DNA of 64,000 bases from Streptomyces sp. WMMC940 (lineage in GTDB: Bacteria > Actinomycetota > Actinomycetes > Streptomycetales > Streptomycetaceae). A model generated the notes under the pieces. That model saw nothing but the letters and a program-made list of their open reading frames with translations, did no database searches and was not told where the DNA came from. Position numbers and translations under genes: made by a program. This document shows positions 52,228 to 61,762 of this stretch, in pieces. Numbering within the stretch: position 1 is the first letter of the stretch; each line of letters begins with the position of its first letter. The DNA lies in contig NZ_JAPZBC010000001.1 in assembly GCF_027460265.1 (NCBI RefSeq), forward strand, positions 5,994,001 to 6,058,000. Reading direction: 5' to 3'.

Positions 52228-52402
52228 CGCCACCGTCCGGGCAGCGGAGGTGACGCCGCCGCGCCGCACGTCCGCGCGCAACCCTGAGCCGACAGGGGCC
52301 CGCGCAGGCCGCCCGGCGCCCGCCCGGGACGCTCCGGGCCGGCCCGTCCGGTGACACTGCGTCAGCCGGGTCCTGCAGCCGCCGTCCGGCCGCCCATGCC
52401 AA

Positions 52403-52436
52403 GGGCCCGGGCGTGATTCCCACCACGCCCGGGCCC
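52403..52436. terminator. Bidirectional hairpin terminator
   Basis: GGGCCCGGGCGTG (52403-52415) pairs perfectly with 52424-52436; loop eight bases. It lies between the convergent VIT-type transporter and subtilase genes. The rest of 52228-52496 shows no gene. Confidence 0.75.
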
Positions 52437-52496
52437 CTCGTCCGTGCCCACGGCCGCCCGGCGGACGGCGAACCGCCTACCGGCCGACGCGACCGG

Positions 52497-54035
52497 CTAC
52501 CAGCGCACCGCGTCCAGCGCGTCCGCCATGCCGGCTCCGTAGAAGCCGTTCTTGCTCTTGCCGCCCTCGCACACCGCGTCGACCGTGCCGTCGCCGTTGA
52601 TGTCGTACGGGTTGGTGCACGGACGGTCGTCGGCCTGTGCGTACAGGAGCGCCTTCACCCCGGCCGCCGACAGCCTCGGGTGCTTCGACTTGATCAGCGC
52701 GACGACACCCGCGACGTGCGGGGACGCCATGGACGTGCCCGCCTTGTAGTTCCAGGTGTGGCCGCCCCTGAACGTGGTCGAGAGGATCAGCCCGCTGGTG
52801 GCGGGGGCCTCCGGCGGCTGGAGGGCGGTGGAGTCGCCGCCCGGTGCCGCGATGTCCACGATCCCGTTGCCGTAGTTGGAGTAGGACGACTTGAGCCCCT
52901 TGGCCCCGGTCGCCGACACCGTGACCACACCCGGCAGCATGGCCGGGATGTCCGGGCACTCGCGCGGGTTGACGACCCGTGAGACCGGCGTGGTGTCGTT
53001 CGGGCTCGTGGTGTCGGTGACCGCGTCGGAGGCGAGGTCGGTCCGCGAGTTGCCGGCCGAGGCGACGTTCACCACGCCCTTGCGCTCCGCGTACCTGGTG
53101 GCCCGGGTGAGGGTCTCGACCAGGGCCTTCTGGTCATCGTCGGCCTTGCAGTTGTAGAGCCACGGGTCGACGTAGTAGCTGTTGTTGGTCACGTCGGCAC
53201 CGTGGTCCGCGGCCCACATGAAGCCGCAGAGGACCGCCTCGGTGTAGAAGAACCCGTCCGGGTTCGCCACCTTCAGGCTGGACACCTTCACGCCGGGCGC
53301 GACGCCGGTGACGCCGAAGCCGTTCTTCGCGGCGGCGATGGTGCCCGCCACGTGCATCCCGTGGTCGCTCTCGTCCGCCGCCGGACGCCATGCGTCGTTC
53401 TCCGTGACCGGTACGCCGCTCACGCAGTTCGCGGAGGCCCGGCGGTCGAAGTTCGGCGCGATGTCCGGGTGGGTGTCGTCGACACCCGAGTCCAGGACGG
53501 CGACCGTGACCTTGCTGCTGCCCAGCGAGCGCTGGTGGGCCTTGTCGGCCTTGATGGCGGGCAGGTCCCACTGCAGGGGCTCCAGCGGGTCCTGCTCGTC
53601 CGTCGCCCTGGCCGCGGCCGCCTTCGCCTGCGCGGCGGTCAGGGGCTGTTCCGCCTCGATGGCGTCGTCCCGCTGGGGGACCAGCGGGTTGGTGCGCGTG
53701 GCGCCCGCCGAGGCGACGCCCTTCACCGTGCGGATCTGCTTGGCGAAGTCAGGGTTCTGCGAATGGACGACGACGACGCCGATCCGGTCGTAGGCGATCA
53801 CCACCGTGCCGCCGGCCCTCGCGATCGCCCGCTTCACCTTGGCGACGGCCGATCGGCCGCCGTCCACATTGACGACGTACGACAGCTTCGGGCCGTTGGT
53901 CGAGACGGCGGCGGGCGTGTCGTCGGCGGGGGCGGCGGTCGCCGCGCCCGCGGGCAGGAATCCGAGCGAGGCCGTGAGCGCCAGACCCGCGGGCAGTGCT
54001 ATCGCGCGCGTCCGTCTGGGTCGCAGATGAGCCAT
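52497..54035 (-). CDS. Secreted S8-family serine peptidase (subtilase)
   Basis: 512 residues. A signal peptide (about 1-34, twin Arg-containing MAHLRPRRTRAIALPAG) is followed by an inhibitor-like prodomain (about 50-125) and a subtilisin catalytic domain. Triad: Asp182 in VAVLDSGVDDTHPD, His225 in DHGMHVAGT and Ser435 in GTSMASPHVAG, with oxyanion Asn in ASAGNS. A C-terminal DINGDGTVD loop resembles an EF-hand or dockerin calcium site. Extracellular protein degradation. Confidence 0.94.
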   Translation of the reverse strand: MAHLRPRRTRAIALPAGLALTASLGFLPAGAATAAPADDTPAAVSTNGPKLSYVVNVDGGRSAVAKVKRAIARAGGTVVIAYDRIGVVVVHSQNPDFAKQIRTVKGVASAGATRTNPLVPQRDDAIEAEQPLTAAQAKAAAARATDEQDPLEPLQWDLPAIKADKAHQRSLGSSKVTVAVLDSGVDDTHPDIAPNFDRRASANCVSGVPVTENDAWRPAADESDHGMHVAGTIAAAKNGFGVTGVAPGVKVSSLKVANPDGFFYTEAVLCGFMWAADHGADVTNNSYYVDPWLYNCKADDDQKALVETLTRATRYAERKGVVNVASAGNSRTDLASDAVTDTTSPNDTTPVSRVVNPRECPDIPAMLPGVVTVSATGAKGLKSSYSNYGNGIVDIAAPGGDSTALQPPEAPATSGLILSTTFRGGHTWNYKAGTSMASPHVAGVVALIKSKHPRLSAAGVKALLYAQADDRPCTNPYDINGDGTVDAVCEGGKSKNGFYGAGMADALDAVRW

Positions 54036-54309
54036 GGGATCTCCACATCATCCGGTTGGCCGCCCAGACACCCCGTGCGTATGGGCGGGTACATGACGAG
54101 TGAAGCTATCGCCGATCATCCTGGCGCATCAACGACTTCGGGAACCCGGTTCCGAGAATCGGGCGGAAAAGCGAGCGCGAATGCGCCCGGAGGTGAACCG
54201 CTCCGCGGTGTGCGCCGTGCCGTTGTCAGAGGAAGGGGCGAGCCGCCCCGCTCCCCGTACCAGACCCCGTCCGTCCATGTCTGCCGCTCCCGCGGCGCGA
54301 GGAGAGTCC

Positions 54310-54675
54310 GTGACCACCGATGCACCGCCGCCCGCCGGGGGCCAGGACCTCGGTCCCGCCCAGCCCACGACCGAAGCGTTCGTCGAGGTGCAGGCGAGCG
54401 CGGAGTTCGCCGAACTGCGCCGCACCTACCGCTCCTTCGCCTTCCCCCTGACCGTCGCCTTCATCGCCTGGTACCTGCTGTACGTCCTGCTGTCCAACTA
54501 CGCGGGCGACTTCATGGGCACCCGGCTCTTCGGCAACGTCAACGTGGCCTTCGCCCTCGGCCTCGCCCAATTCGCCACCACCTTCCTCATCGCCTGGTTC
54601 TACGCGCGGCACGCGGCCGAGAAGCTCGACCCCAGGGCGGATGCGCTCAAGTCCCGTATGGAGGCCGACGCATGA
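54310..54675 (+). CDS. DUF485 membrane protein, partner of acetate symporter
   Basis: 121 residues from GTG 54310 (AGGAGAG upstream); an ATG at 54277 is a weaker alternative. Two transmembrane helices (about 41-63 and 76-98) and the DUF485 pattern SAEFAELRRTYRSFAFPLT with FLIAWFYARHA. Genes of this type (YjcH-like) precede actP. Its stop overlaps the symporter start by four bases. Confidence 0.9.
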   Translation: MTTDAPPPAGGQDLGPAQPTTEAFVEVQASAEFAELRRTYRSFAFPLTVAFIAWYLLYVLLSNYAGDFMGTRLFGNVNVAFALGLAQFATTFLIAWFYARHAAEKLDPRADALKSRMEADA

Positions 54676-56306
54676 GCAGCACGACACTCCAGGCCGTCCG
54701 GCTCGCGGCGGCGAGCGACGCCGGCGAGCACCGCCCGCTGATCATCACCCTGTTCGCGGCCTTCGTCGTCGCGACGCTCTTCATCACCGTCTGGGCCGGC
54801 CGGCAGACCAAGGACGCCGCCGACTTCTACGCCGGCGGACGCCAGTTCACGGGCTTCCAGAACGGACTCGCCATCTCCGGCGACTACATGTCCGCCGCGT
54901 CCTTCCTCGGCATCGCCGGCGCCATCGCCCTCTTCGGGTACGACGGCTTCCTCTACTCCATCGGCTTCCTCGTCGCCTGGCTGGTCGCCCTGCTGCTCGT
55001 CGCCGAACCGCTGCGCAACTCGGGCCGGTTCACCATGGGCGACGTCCTCGCGTACCGGATGCGGCAGCGGCCGGTGCGCACCGCCGCCGGCACGTCCACG
55101 ATCGTCGTCTCGATCTTCTACCTGCTCGCCCAGATGGCCGGCGCCGGCGTGCTCGTCTCGCTGCTGCTCGGCATCACCAGTGACGCCGGGAAGATCGCCA
55201 TCGTCGGCCTCGTCGGCGTGCTGATGATCCTGTACGTCACCATCGGCGGGATGAAGGGCACCACCTGGGTGCAGATGGTCAAGGCCGTCCTGCTGATCGC
55301 GGGCACCCTGCTCATCACCTTCCTGGTGCTGTGGAAGTTCAACTTCAACATCTCCGACCTGCTCGGCACCGCGGCCGCGCAGAGCGGCAAGGGCGCGGCC
55401 TTCCTGGAGCCGGGCCTCAAGTACGGCGCCACCGGCACCTCCAAGCTGGACTTCCTGTCACTCGGCATCGCCCTGGTGCTCGGCACCGCCGGTCTGCCGC
55501 ACATCCTGATCCGCTTCTACACCGTGCCCACCGCAAGGGCCGCCCGTAAGTCGGTCATCTGGGCCATCGGCATCATCGGCGCGTTCTACCTGATGACGAT
55601 CGCGCTGGGCTTCGGCGCGGCCGCCCTGGTCGGCCCGGAGGAGATCACGGCCTCCAACAAGGCCGGAAACACCGCGGCACCGCTGCTCGCCCTGCACATC
55701 GGCGGCGCGGACTCCGCCGGCGGCGCGGTCCTGCTGGCCGTGATCTCGGCGGTCGCGTTCGCCACCATCCTCGCCGTCGTCGCCGGGCTCACGCTGGCCT
55801 CCTCCTCGTCGTTCGCGCACGACATCTACGCCAACGTCATCCGCAAGGGCCAGGCCACCGAGAAGGAGGAGGTCCGCGCGGCCCGCTGGGCGACCGTCCT
55901 CATCGGCGTCGTCTCCATCGGGCTGGGGGCCATGGCCCGCGATCTGAACGTCGCGGGGCTGGTGGCGCTCGCCTTCGCCGTCGCCGCATCCGCGAACCTG
56001 CCGACGATCCTCTACAGCCTGTTCTGGAAGAGGTTCACGACCTCGGGCGCCCTGTGGTCCATCTACGGCGGTCTGGTCTCGTCGGTGGTGCTCGTGCTGT
56101 TCTCCCCGGTCGTCTCCGGCAAGCCCTCGTCCATGTTCCCCTCGGTGGACTTCGCCTGGTTCCCGCTGGAGAACCCCGGACTCGTCTCCATCCCGCTGGG
56201 CTTCCTGCTCGGCTGGATCGGCTCCCTGCTGTCCGGGGAGGAGCCGGACCGGGGCAAGTACGCGGAGCTGGAGGTCAAGTCCCTCACGGGCGTCGGCGCC
56301 CACTGA
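54672..56306 (+). CDS. actP: Cation/acetate symporter (sodium:solute symporter family)
   Basis: 544 residues with about 13 transmembrane helices. ADFYAGGRQFTGFQNGLAISG and SAASFLGIAGAIALFGYDG are the ActP/SSS signature; GLPHILIRFYTVPTARAARKS and LASSSSFAHDIYANVI follow. Na+- or H+-coupled acetate and short monocarboxylate uptake. Translationally coupled to the DUF485 gene. Confidence 0.94.
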   Translation: MSSTTLQAVRLAAASDAGEHRPLIITLFAAFVVATLFITVWAGRQTKDAADFYAGGRQFTGFQNGLAISGDYMSAASFLGIAGAIALFGYDGFLYSIGFLVAWLVALLLVAEPLRNSGRFTMGDVLAYRMRQRPVRTAAGTSTIVVSIFYLLAQMAGAGVLVSLLLGITSDAGKIAIVGLVGVLMILYVTIGGMKGTTWVQMVKAVLLIAGTLLITFLVLWKFNFNISDLLGTAAAQSGKGAAFLEPGLKYGATGTSKLDFLSLGIALVLGTAGLPHILIRFYTVPTARAARKSVIWAIGIIGAFYLMTIALGFGAAALVGPEEITASNKAGNTAAPLLALHIGGADSAGGAVLLAVISAVAFATILAVVAGLTLASSSSFAHDIYANVIRKGQATEKEEVRAARWATVLIGVVSIGLGAMARDLNVAGLVALAFAVAASANLPTILYSLFWKRFTTSGALWSIYGGLVSSVVLVLFSPVVSGKPSSMFPSVDFAWFPLENPGLVSIPLGFLLGWIGSLLSGEEPDRGKYAELEVKSLTGVGAH

Positions 56307-56360
56307 GGAACCTCACGGGCGCCGGCGTCCGCCGAGGAGGAGAACGTCATGCGCCCGTAC

Positions 56361-56394
56361 GCGGCCGCGTCGTAGGGTCCTACGACGCGGCCGC
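56361..56394 (+). terminator. Hairpin terminator after actP
   Basis: Perfect 15-bp stem (GCGGCCGCGTCGTAG at 56361-56375 with 56380-56394) and GGTC tetraloop, 54 bases after the actP stop and 127 before moaA. Confidence 0.75.
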
Positions 56395-56520
56395 GCCGTA
56401 CCTCGTGGCAAACGGCCCCTGCCGTTGTCGGAGGTCTCGCGTAGGCTCGCCCGTAGGACGAGTTCCTCACTCACGAGACGAGTGCCAGTAAGACTTCCGA
56501 ACACGGGGAGGGGGCCGACA

Positions 56521-57510
56521 GTGCTCATCGACACCTACGGCCGTGTGGCCACCGACCTGCGGGTCTCGCTCACCGACCGGTGCAACCTCCGGTGTTCGTA
56601 CTGCATGCCGGAAGAGGGCCTGCAGTGGCTGTCCAAGACCACCCTGCTCACCGACGACGAGATCGTCCGGCTCGTCCGCGTCGCCGTGACGCGGCTCGGG
56701 ATCACCGAGGTCCGTTTCACCGGCGGCGAGCCGCTGCTGCGGCCCGGCCTCGTCGGGATCGTGGAGCGCTGCGCCGCGCTGGAGCCCCGCCCCAAGCTCT
56801 CGCTGACCACGAACGGCATAGGGCTGAAGCGCACCGCGACGGCCCTGAAGGCCGCCGGGCTGGACCGGGTCAACGTCTCGCTGGACACGCTCCGTCCCGA
56901 CGTCTTCAAGACCCTCACCCGCCGCGACCGCCACCACGACGTCGTCGAGGGTCTGGAGGCCGCACGCGAGGCCGGACTGACCCCCGTGAAGGTCAACACG
57001 GTGCTGATGCCGGGACTCAACGACGACGAGGCCCCCGAACTGCTCGCCTGGGCCGTCGAGCACGCCTACGAGCTGCGCTTCATCGAGCAGATGCCGCTGG
57101 ACGCCCAGCACGGCTGGAAGCGCGACGGGATGATCACCGCGGGTGACATCCTGCAGTCCCTGCGTACCCGTTTCGAGCTCACTCCCGAGGGCGATCAGGC
57201 CCGTGGCTCCGCGCCCGCGGAGCGCTGGCTCGTGGACGGCGGCCCGCACCGCGTCGGGGTCATCGCCTCCGTCACCCGGCCCTTCTGCAGAGCCTGCGAC
57301 CGCACCCGTCTGACCGCCGACGGGCAGGTCCGCACCTGTCTGTTCGCCCGCGAGGAGACCGATCTGCGCGGCGCGCTGCGCTCCGGCGCGCCGGACGAGG
57401 AGATCGCCCGGATCTGGAAGCTCGCGATGTGGGGGAAGAAGGCGGGATCGGGCCTGGACGACCCGGAGTTCCTCCAGCCGCAGCGCCCCATGTCAGCGAT
57501 CGGCGGCTGA
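56521..57510 (+). CDS. moaA: GTP 3',8-cyclase MoaA
   Basis: 329 residues from GTG 56521 (GGGGAGGG upstream). Radical SAM enzyme of molybdenum cofactor synthesis. The first 4Fe-4S motif is CNLRCSYC, the SAM motif is FTGGEPLLRPG, and the second cluster is in FCRACDRTRLTADGQVRTC. The C-terminal Gly-Gly (AIGG) required for catalysis is intact. The last 18 bases overlap the convergent small gene. Confidence 0.97.
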   Translation: MLIDTYGRVATDLRVSLTDRCNLRCSYCMPEEGLQWLSKTTLLTDDEIVRLVRVAVTRLGITEVRFTGGEPLLRPGLVGIVERCAALEPRPKLSLTTNGIGLKRTATALKAAGLDRVNVSLDTLRPDVFKTLTRRDRHHDVVEGLEAAREAGLTPVKVNTVLMPGLNDDEAPELLAWAVEHAYELRFIEQMPLDAQHGWKRDGMITAGDILQSLRTRFELTPEGDQARGSAPAERWLVDGGPHRVGVIASVTRPFCRACDRTRLTADGQVRTCLFAREETDLRGALRSGAPDEEIARIWKLAMWGKKAGSGLDDPEFLQPQRPMSAIGG

Positions 57511-57753
57511 GCCCCGTCCGTCGCCGGATGCCGGGCTCTCCCACTCGTCGAGTGTCACGACGTCCTTCAGGAAGCCACGCAACCCGAGGAAGCCGGACAG
57601 GTGCTCGCGGTGCTCCTCGCAGGCCAGCCACGTCTTGCGGCGCTCCGGAGTGTGCAGCTTCGGGTTGTTCCAGGCCAGTACCCACACCGCGGCGGCTCGG
57701 CAGCCCTTCGCGGAGCAGACGGGGACTTCGGCGCTCACCGGGTCAGTACTCAC
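57493..57753 (-). CDS. Conserved small Cys/His protein
   Basis: 86 residues from GTG 57753 (GGAG upstream). CSAKGCRAAAVWVLAWNNPK and WLACEEHREHLSGFL place Cys and His residues as a likely single zinc site (C-x4-C ... C-x2-H). Conserved actinobacterial small protein with no assigned function. Convergent with, and overlapping, the 3' end of moaA. Confidence 0.78.
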   Translation of the reverse strand: MSTDPVSAEVPVCSAKGCRAAAVWVLAWNNPKLHTPERRKTWLACEEHREHLSGFLGLRGFLKDVVTLDEWESPASGDGRGSAADR

Positions 57754-57955
57754 CGGATCATTCTCCACAACGAGGCGACGCCGAGCAGCCACGGGGGGAG
57801 CTGCCCGGCGTCGGTCCGTCGCTCCGACGGGGGATGCGGAGCGCACTGGCAGTATGTCACGCGGAACGGGCCGTGGTGCACCGGAACTTCATGATTGATC
57901 TGAGCTTTTCCTGAGCTTGCCGAGGCGCCTGCCGCCGGCCTCGCCGAACCGGGGT

Positions 57956-58381
57956 TCAGCCCTGCCGGGACTTCCGCTCCGTAGCGTCCTCCGCATGGTC
58001 TTCCGCATCGCCCTCCGCCTGCTCCGCCCACACCGCGCCCCCGGTGTGCGCCGCGTCCTCCGGCGCCGGCCGGGGCGCCGGCGTCCCGCTCTCGAGCGCG
58101 GGCCTCGTAGGTGCCGGTACGAAGGTGGCGAGCGGCTTCGGGGCGCTCTCACGGCCCGCGTTGGCGATCACCACGGCGATGTAGGGCAGGACCGCACCCA
58201 GCACCAGCGCCACGATCGCCACATGGCGCTCGACGTTCCACAGGACCGCGGCAAGGATCACCGCGAGGGTGCGGACCGACATGGAGATCACATACCGGCG
58301 CTGGCGGCCGCGCACGTCCTCGGCAAGCCCCTGACGGGCGCCGGTGATCCGGAAGACCTCGGTCTCCTTGTGCTTCCGCAT
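57956..58381 (-). CDS. DUF3099 membrane protein
   Basis: 141 residues from ATG 58381. FRITGARQGLAEDVRGRQRRYVISMSVRT is the DUF3099 opening, then two transmembrane helices (about 35-72) and a charged, disordered C-terminus. Typical actinobacterial conserved membrane protein of unknown function, encoded next to moaA and the small Cys/His protein. Confidence 0.88.
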   Translation of the reverse strand: MRKHKETEVFRITGARQGLAEDVRGRQRRYVISMSVRTLAVILAAVLWNVERHVAIVALVLGAVLPYIAVVIANAGRESAPKPLATFVPAPTRPALESGTPAPRPAPEDAAHTGGAVWAEQAEGDAEDHAEDATERKSRQG

Positions 58382-58596
58382 GTCGTTCCGCCGCTCAGCC
58401 GCCGCACCGGGCCCTCCCCGGTGCGAACCTGTCTCCACGGTACGCCGCGGCTCTGCCGCATTCGAGACCGGGGCCCCGGTGTCGGGCCCGAGGCGGCATC
58501 GCGCACCCGGTGCACCGCTGTCCGACATGCGCTGTATGGCGGATACCTCGAAACTGTCCGTAACTGCTTACGTCGATCCGAAAGCGGGAGGCAGCG

Positions 58597-58872
58597 ATGG
58601 GCTGGTTGTGGGCGATCATCGTCGGATTCGTGCTGGGGCTGATCGCCAAGGCGATCCTGCCGGGGAAGCAGCACAGTCCGCTCTGGCTGATCACGATCTT
58701 CGGCATCATCGGCGGCATCGTCGGCAACGCCCTCGCGGGAGCCTTCGGCATCGGGGCGACCCCGGGTATCGACTGGGGCCGTCACGCCCTGCAGATCATC
58801 GCCGCCCTGGTCGTCGTCGCCGTGGGCGACATGCTGTACATCGCCGTCCGCGGCAGGAAGAAGGTGGCCTGA
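58597..58872 (+). CDS. GlsB/YeaQ/YmgE-family stress-response membrane protein
   Basis: 91 residues with three transmembrane helices. The motif MGWLWAIIVGFVLGLIAKAI and the GIIGGIVGNALAGAFG block define this family of small membrane proteins induced by stress. GGGAGG precedes the ATG by about seven bases. Confidence 0.9.
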   Translation: MGWLWAIIVGFVLGLIAKAILPGKQHSPLWLITIFGIIGGIVGNALAGAFGIGATPGIDWGRHALQIIAALVVVAVGDMLYIAVRGRKKVA

Positions 58873-58935
58873 GGCGCCGCCCGCGCCGCGGCCGGAATCC
58901 TGCGAGCGCGAGAGCGACGCGGACCCGGGCGGTAC

Positions 58936-58969
58936 GGCGGCCGGGCGGGAGGGAACCCGCCCGGCCGCC
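58936..58969. terminator. Bidirectional hairpin terminator
   Basis: Perfect 14-bp stem GGCGGCCGGGCGGG (58936-58949) with 58956-58969, six-base loop, between the convergent GlsB-type and tyrS genes. Confidence 0.75.
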
Positions 58970-59018
58970 GCCCTGTGCACCGCCGTGTGATGCCGTGCCC
59001 GGGGGCGCAGGCACCGGC

Positions 59019-60287
59019 TCAGCCGCCCGTGACCTCCACCGCGGCCAGGTTCTTCTTGCCGCGCCGGAGCACCAGCCAGCGGCCGTGCAGCAGCTCGCCC
59101 GCGGCCGGGACCGCGTCCTCCGTGGCCACCTTCACGTTGTTCACGTAGGCGCCGCCCTCCTTGATGGTGCGACGGGCGGCCGACTTGCTCGCCACCAGCC
59201 CCACCTCCGCGAAGAGGTCAGCCACCGGAGCCGGCTCCGGCACCCGGGCCTGCGGCAGCTCGGACAGCGCCGCCGCCAGGGTCGCCGCGTCCAGGTCCCC
59301 GAGCTCGCCCTGGCCGAACAGCGCCTTCGACGCGGCGATGACGGCGGCGCACTGGTCGGCGCCGTGCACCAGCGTCGTCAGCTCCTCGGCCAGCGCACGC
59401 TGCGCGGCGCGGGCCTGCGGCCGCTCCTCGGTGAGCTTCTCCAACTCCTCCAGTTCCTCACGGCTCCGGAAGCTCAGGATCCGCATGTACCCGGAGACGT
59501 CGCGGTCGTCCACGTTCAGCCAGAACTGGTAGAACGCGTACGGCGTCGTCATCTCCGGGTCGAGCCAGACCGCGCCGCCCTCGGTCTTGCCGAACTTGGT
59601 GCCGTCCGCCTTGGTCATCAGCGGTGTGGCGAGCGCGTGCACGCTCGCGTGCGGCTCCAGGCGGTGGATCAGGTCCAGACCTGCGGTCAGGTTGCCCCAC
59701 TGGTCGCTGCCGCCCTGCTGCAGGGTGCAGCCGTGGCGGCGGTACAGCTCCAGGAAGTCCATGCCCTGCAGCAGCTGGTAGCTGAACTCGGTGTAGCTGA
59801 TGCCCTGGTCGGACTCGAGCCGGCGGGCGACCGAGTCCTTGGTCAGCATCTTGTTGACGCGGAAGTGCTTGCCGATGTCCCGGAGGAACTCGATGGCGGA
59901 CATGCCCGCCGTCCAGTCAAGGTTGTTGACCATGACCGCCGCGTTCTCGCCCTCGAACGACAGGAACGGCTCGATCTGGGCGCGGACCCGCTCCACCCAG
60001 GCCGCGACGGTCTCCGGGTCGTTCAGGGTGCGCTCGGCCGTCGGCTTGGGGTCGCCGATCTGGCCCGTCGCCCCGCCGACCAGCGCCAGCGGGCGGTGTC
60101 CCGCCTGCTGGAGCCGGCGCATGGTGAGCGCCTGCACCAGATGACCGACGTGCAGGCTGGGCGCGGTCGGGTCGAAACCGCAATAGAACGTGACGGGACC
60201 GTCCGCGAGCGCCTTGCGCAAAGCGTCCTCGTCGGTGGACAGGGCGAACAGCCCGCGCCACTTCAGCTCGTCGACGATGTCCGTCAC
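59019..60287 (-). CDS. tyrS: Tyrosyl-tRNA synthetase
   Basis: 422 residues from GTG 60287 with GAGGAGA upstream. Class I synthetase: HIGH-like motif [11 protein letters not shown], tyrosine pocket [10 protein letters not shown] and [14 protein letters not shown]-like [11 protein letters not shown], and a C-terminal S4-like RNA-binding domain (about 350-418, [20 protein letters not shown]). Essential charging of tRNA-Tyr. No T-box leader was seen upstream. Confidence 0.97.
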   Translation of the reverse strand: MTDIVDELKWRGLFALSTDEDALRKALADGPVTFYCGFDPTAPSLHVGHLVQALTMRRLQQAGHRPLALVGGATGQIGDPKPTAERTLNDPETVAAWVERVRAQIEPFLSFEGENAAVMVNNLDWTAGMSAIEFLRDIGKHFRVNKMLTKDSVARRLESDQGISYTEFSYQLLQGMDFLELYRRHGCTLQQGGSDQWGNLTAGLDLIHRLEPHASVHALATPLMTKADGTKFGKTEGGAVWLDPEMTTPYAFYQFWLNVDDRDVSGYMRILSFRSREELEELEKLTEERPQARAAQRALAEELTTLVHGADQCAAVIAASKALFGQGELGDLDAATLAAALSELPQARVPEPAPVADLFAEVGLVASKSAARRTIKEGGAYVNNVKVATEDAVPAAGELLHGRWLVLRRGKKNLAAVEVTGG

Positions 60288-60370
60288 GGTTCCGGTTCTC
60301 CTCGAACAGTGGAAAGAAGGTGATGGCCGCCCCGAGGGGCATCCAGCAGTCTATGGCTTCGCCCGAAGGC

Positions 60371-61762
60371 TCAGACGCCCTGGCTGACGGAGCTCATGTT
60401 GAAGTCCGGCACGCGCAGCGCCGGCATGGCCGCCCTGGTGAACCAGTCGCTCCACTCCCGCGGCAGCGTCTTCTCCGTCCGTCCGGCCTCCTGGGCCCGC
60501 GACAGCAGGTCGACCGGCGACTCGTTGAAGCGGAAGTTGTTCACCTCCCCGGTGACCTCGCCGTTCTCCACGAGATAGACGCCGTCCCTGGTCAGCCCGG
60601 TCAGCAGCAGCGTGGCCGGGTCGACCTCCCGGATGTACCACAGGCAGGTCAGCAGCAGCCCCCGCCCGGTCGACGCGACCATCTCCTCCAGCGACTTCTC
60701 GCCGCCCGCGTCCATGATCAGGTTGTCGGCGGCGGGGGAGACCGGCAGTCCGGTCAGCCCCGCACTGTGCCGGGTGGTGATCAGCCGCTCCAGCGCGCCT
60801 TGCCGCACCCACTCGGTCGAGGGCATCGCCAGGCCGTTGTCGAACACCGACGCGTCGCCGCCGGAGGAGTGCGCGATCACGAACGGAGCGCACTCGAGCC
60901 CCGGCTCGTCGGGGTCGCTGCGGAGCGTGAGCGGCAGCTCGGACAGCCGCTCGCCGATGCGGGTGCCGCCGCCGGGCTTGGAGAAGACCGTGCGGCCCTC
61001 GACGGCGTCCCGGCCCGAGGAGGACCACAGCTGGTAGATCAGGAGGTCCGCGACGGCCGTCGGCGGCAGCAGCGTCTCGTAGCGGCCCGCGGGCAGTTCG
61101 ATCCGGCGCTCCGCCCAGCCCAGTCGGGTCGCCAGCTCGGCGTCCAGGGCCGCCGGGTCGACGTCCTTGAAGTCCCGGGTCGAGCGTCCCGCCCAGGCCG
61201 AGCGGCTGCGGTCCGGCGACTTGGCGTTGAGTTCCAGCGTCCCGTTGGGCTGGTCGTGACGCAGTCGCACCCCCGTCGACGTGCCGAGGTACGTCGAGGT
61301 CAGCTCGTGGTTGGCGAAGCCGTACAGCTCACGTCCGCCCGCGCGGGCGCGGGCGAAGGACTCACCCAGCGCGGGCGCGAAGTCGGCGAAGACGGCCGAG
61401 GAGGTCTCCGCCGGGGCGTCGGTGAAGTCGCCCGCCGCCGGGACGTCGCTCACCAGCGGCTGCGCGTCCTCGGCGGGACCCGCGGCCCGGGCGGCCGCCT
61501 CGGCCGCCCGCACCAGCGGCTCCAGGTCCGCGGCCGTCACGGCCGACCGGGACACCACTCCCGACGCGGTGCCCTGCGCCCCGTCGACGGTCGCGATCAC
61601 GGTGAGCGTACGGCCCCGGGTCACGCCGTTCGTGGTGAGGGTGTTCCCGGCCCAGCGGAGATTGGCCGACGAGTGCTCGTCGGCGATGACGACGCAGCCG
61701 TCGGCGGTGGACAGTTCGAGGGCACGCTCGACGATCTCGTGCGGCTTGCTGACGGGGCTCAT
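60371..61762 (-). CDS. TldD/PmbA-family protein, TldE-like subunit
   Basis: 463 residues. PmbA/TldE pattern with ELYGFANHELTSTYLGTSTG, LIYQLWSSSGRDAVEG and LLTGLTRDGVYLVENGEVTG. The HExxxH metal motif is absent, as expected for the non-catalytic partner of TldD. Its ATG overlaps the tldD stop by four bases, so the two are made together. Confidence 0.92.
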   Translation of the reverse strand: MSPVSKPHEIVERALELSTADGCVVIADEHSSANLRWAGNTLTTNGVTRGRTLTVIATVDGAQGTASGVVSRSAVTAADLEPLVRAAEAAARAAGPAEDAQPLVSDVPAAGDFTDAPAETSSAVFADFAPALGESFARARAGGRELYGFANHELTSTYLGTSTGVRLRHDQPNGTLELNAKSPDRSRSAWAGRSTRDFKDVDPAALDAELATRLGWAERRIELPAGRYETLLPPTAVADLLIYQLWSSSGRDAVEGRTVFSKPGGGTRIGERLSELPLTLRSDPDEPGLECAPFVIAHSSGGDASVFDNGLAMPSTEWVRQGALERLITTRHSAGLTGLPVSPAADNLIMDAGGEKSLEEMVASTGRGLLLTCLWYIREVDPATLLLTGLTRDGVYLVENGEVTGEVNNFRFNESPVDLLSRAQEAGRTEKTLPREWSDWFTRAAMPALRVPDFNMSSVSQGV

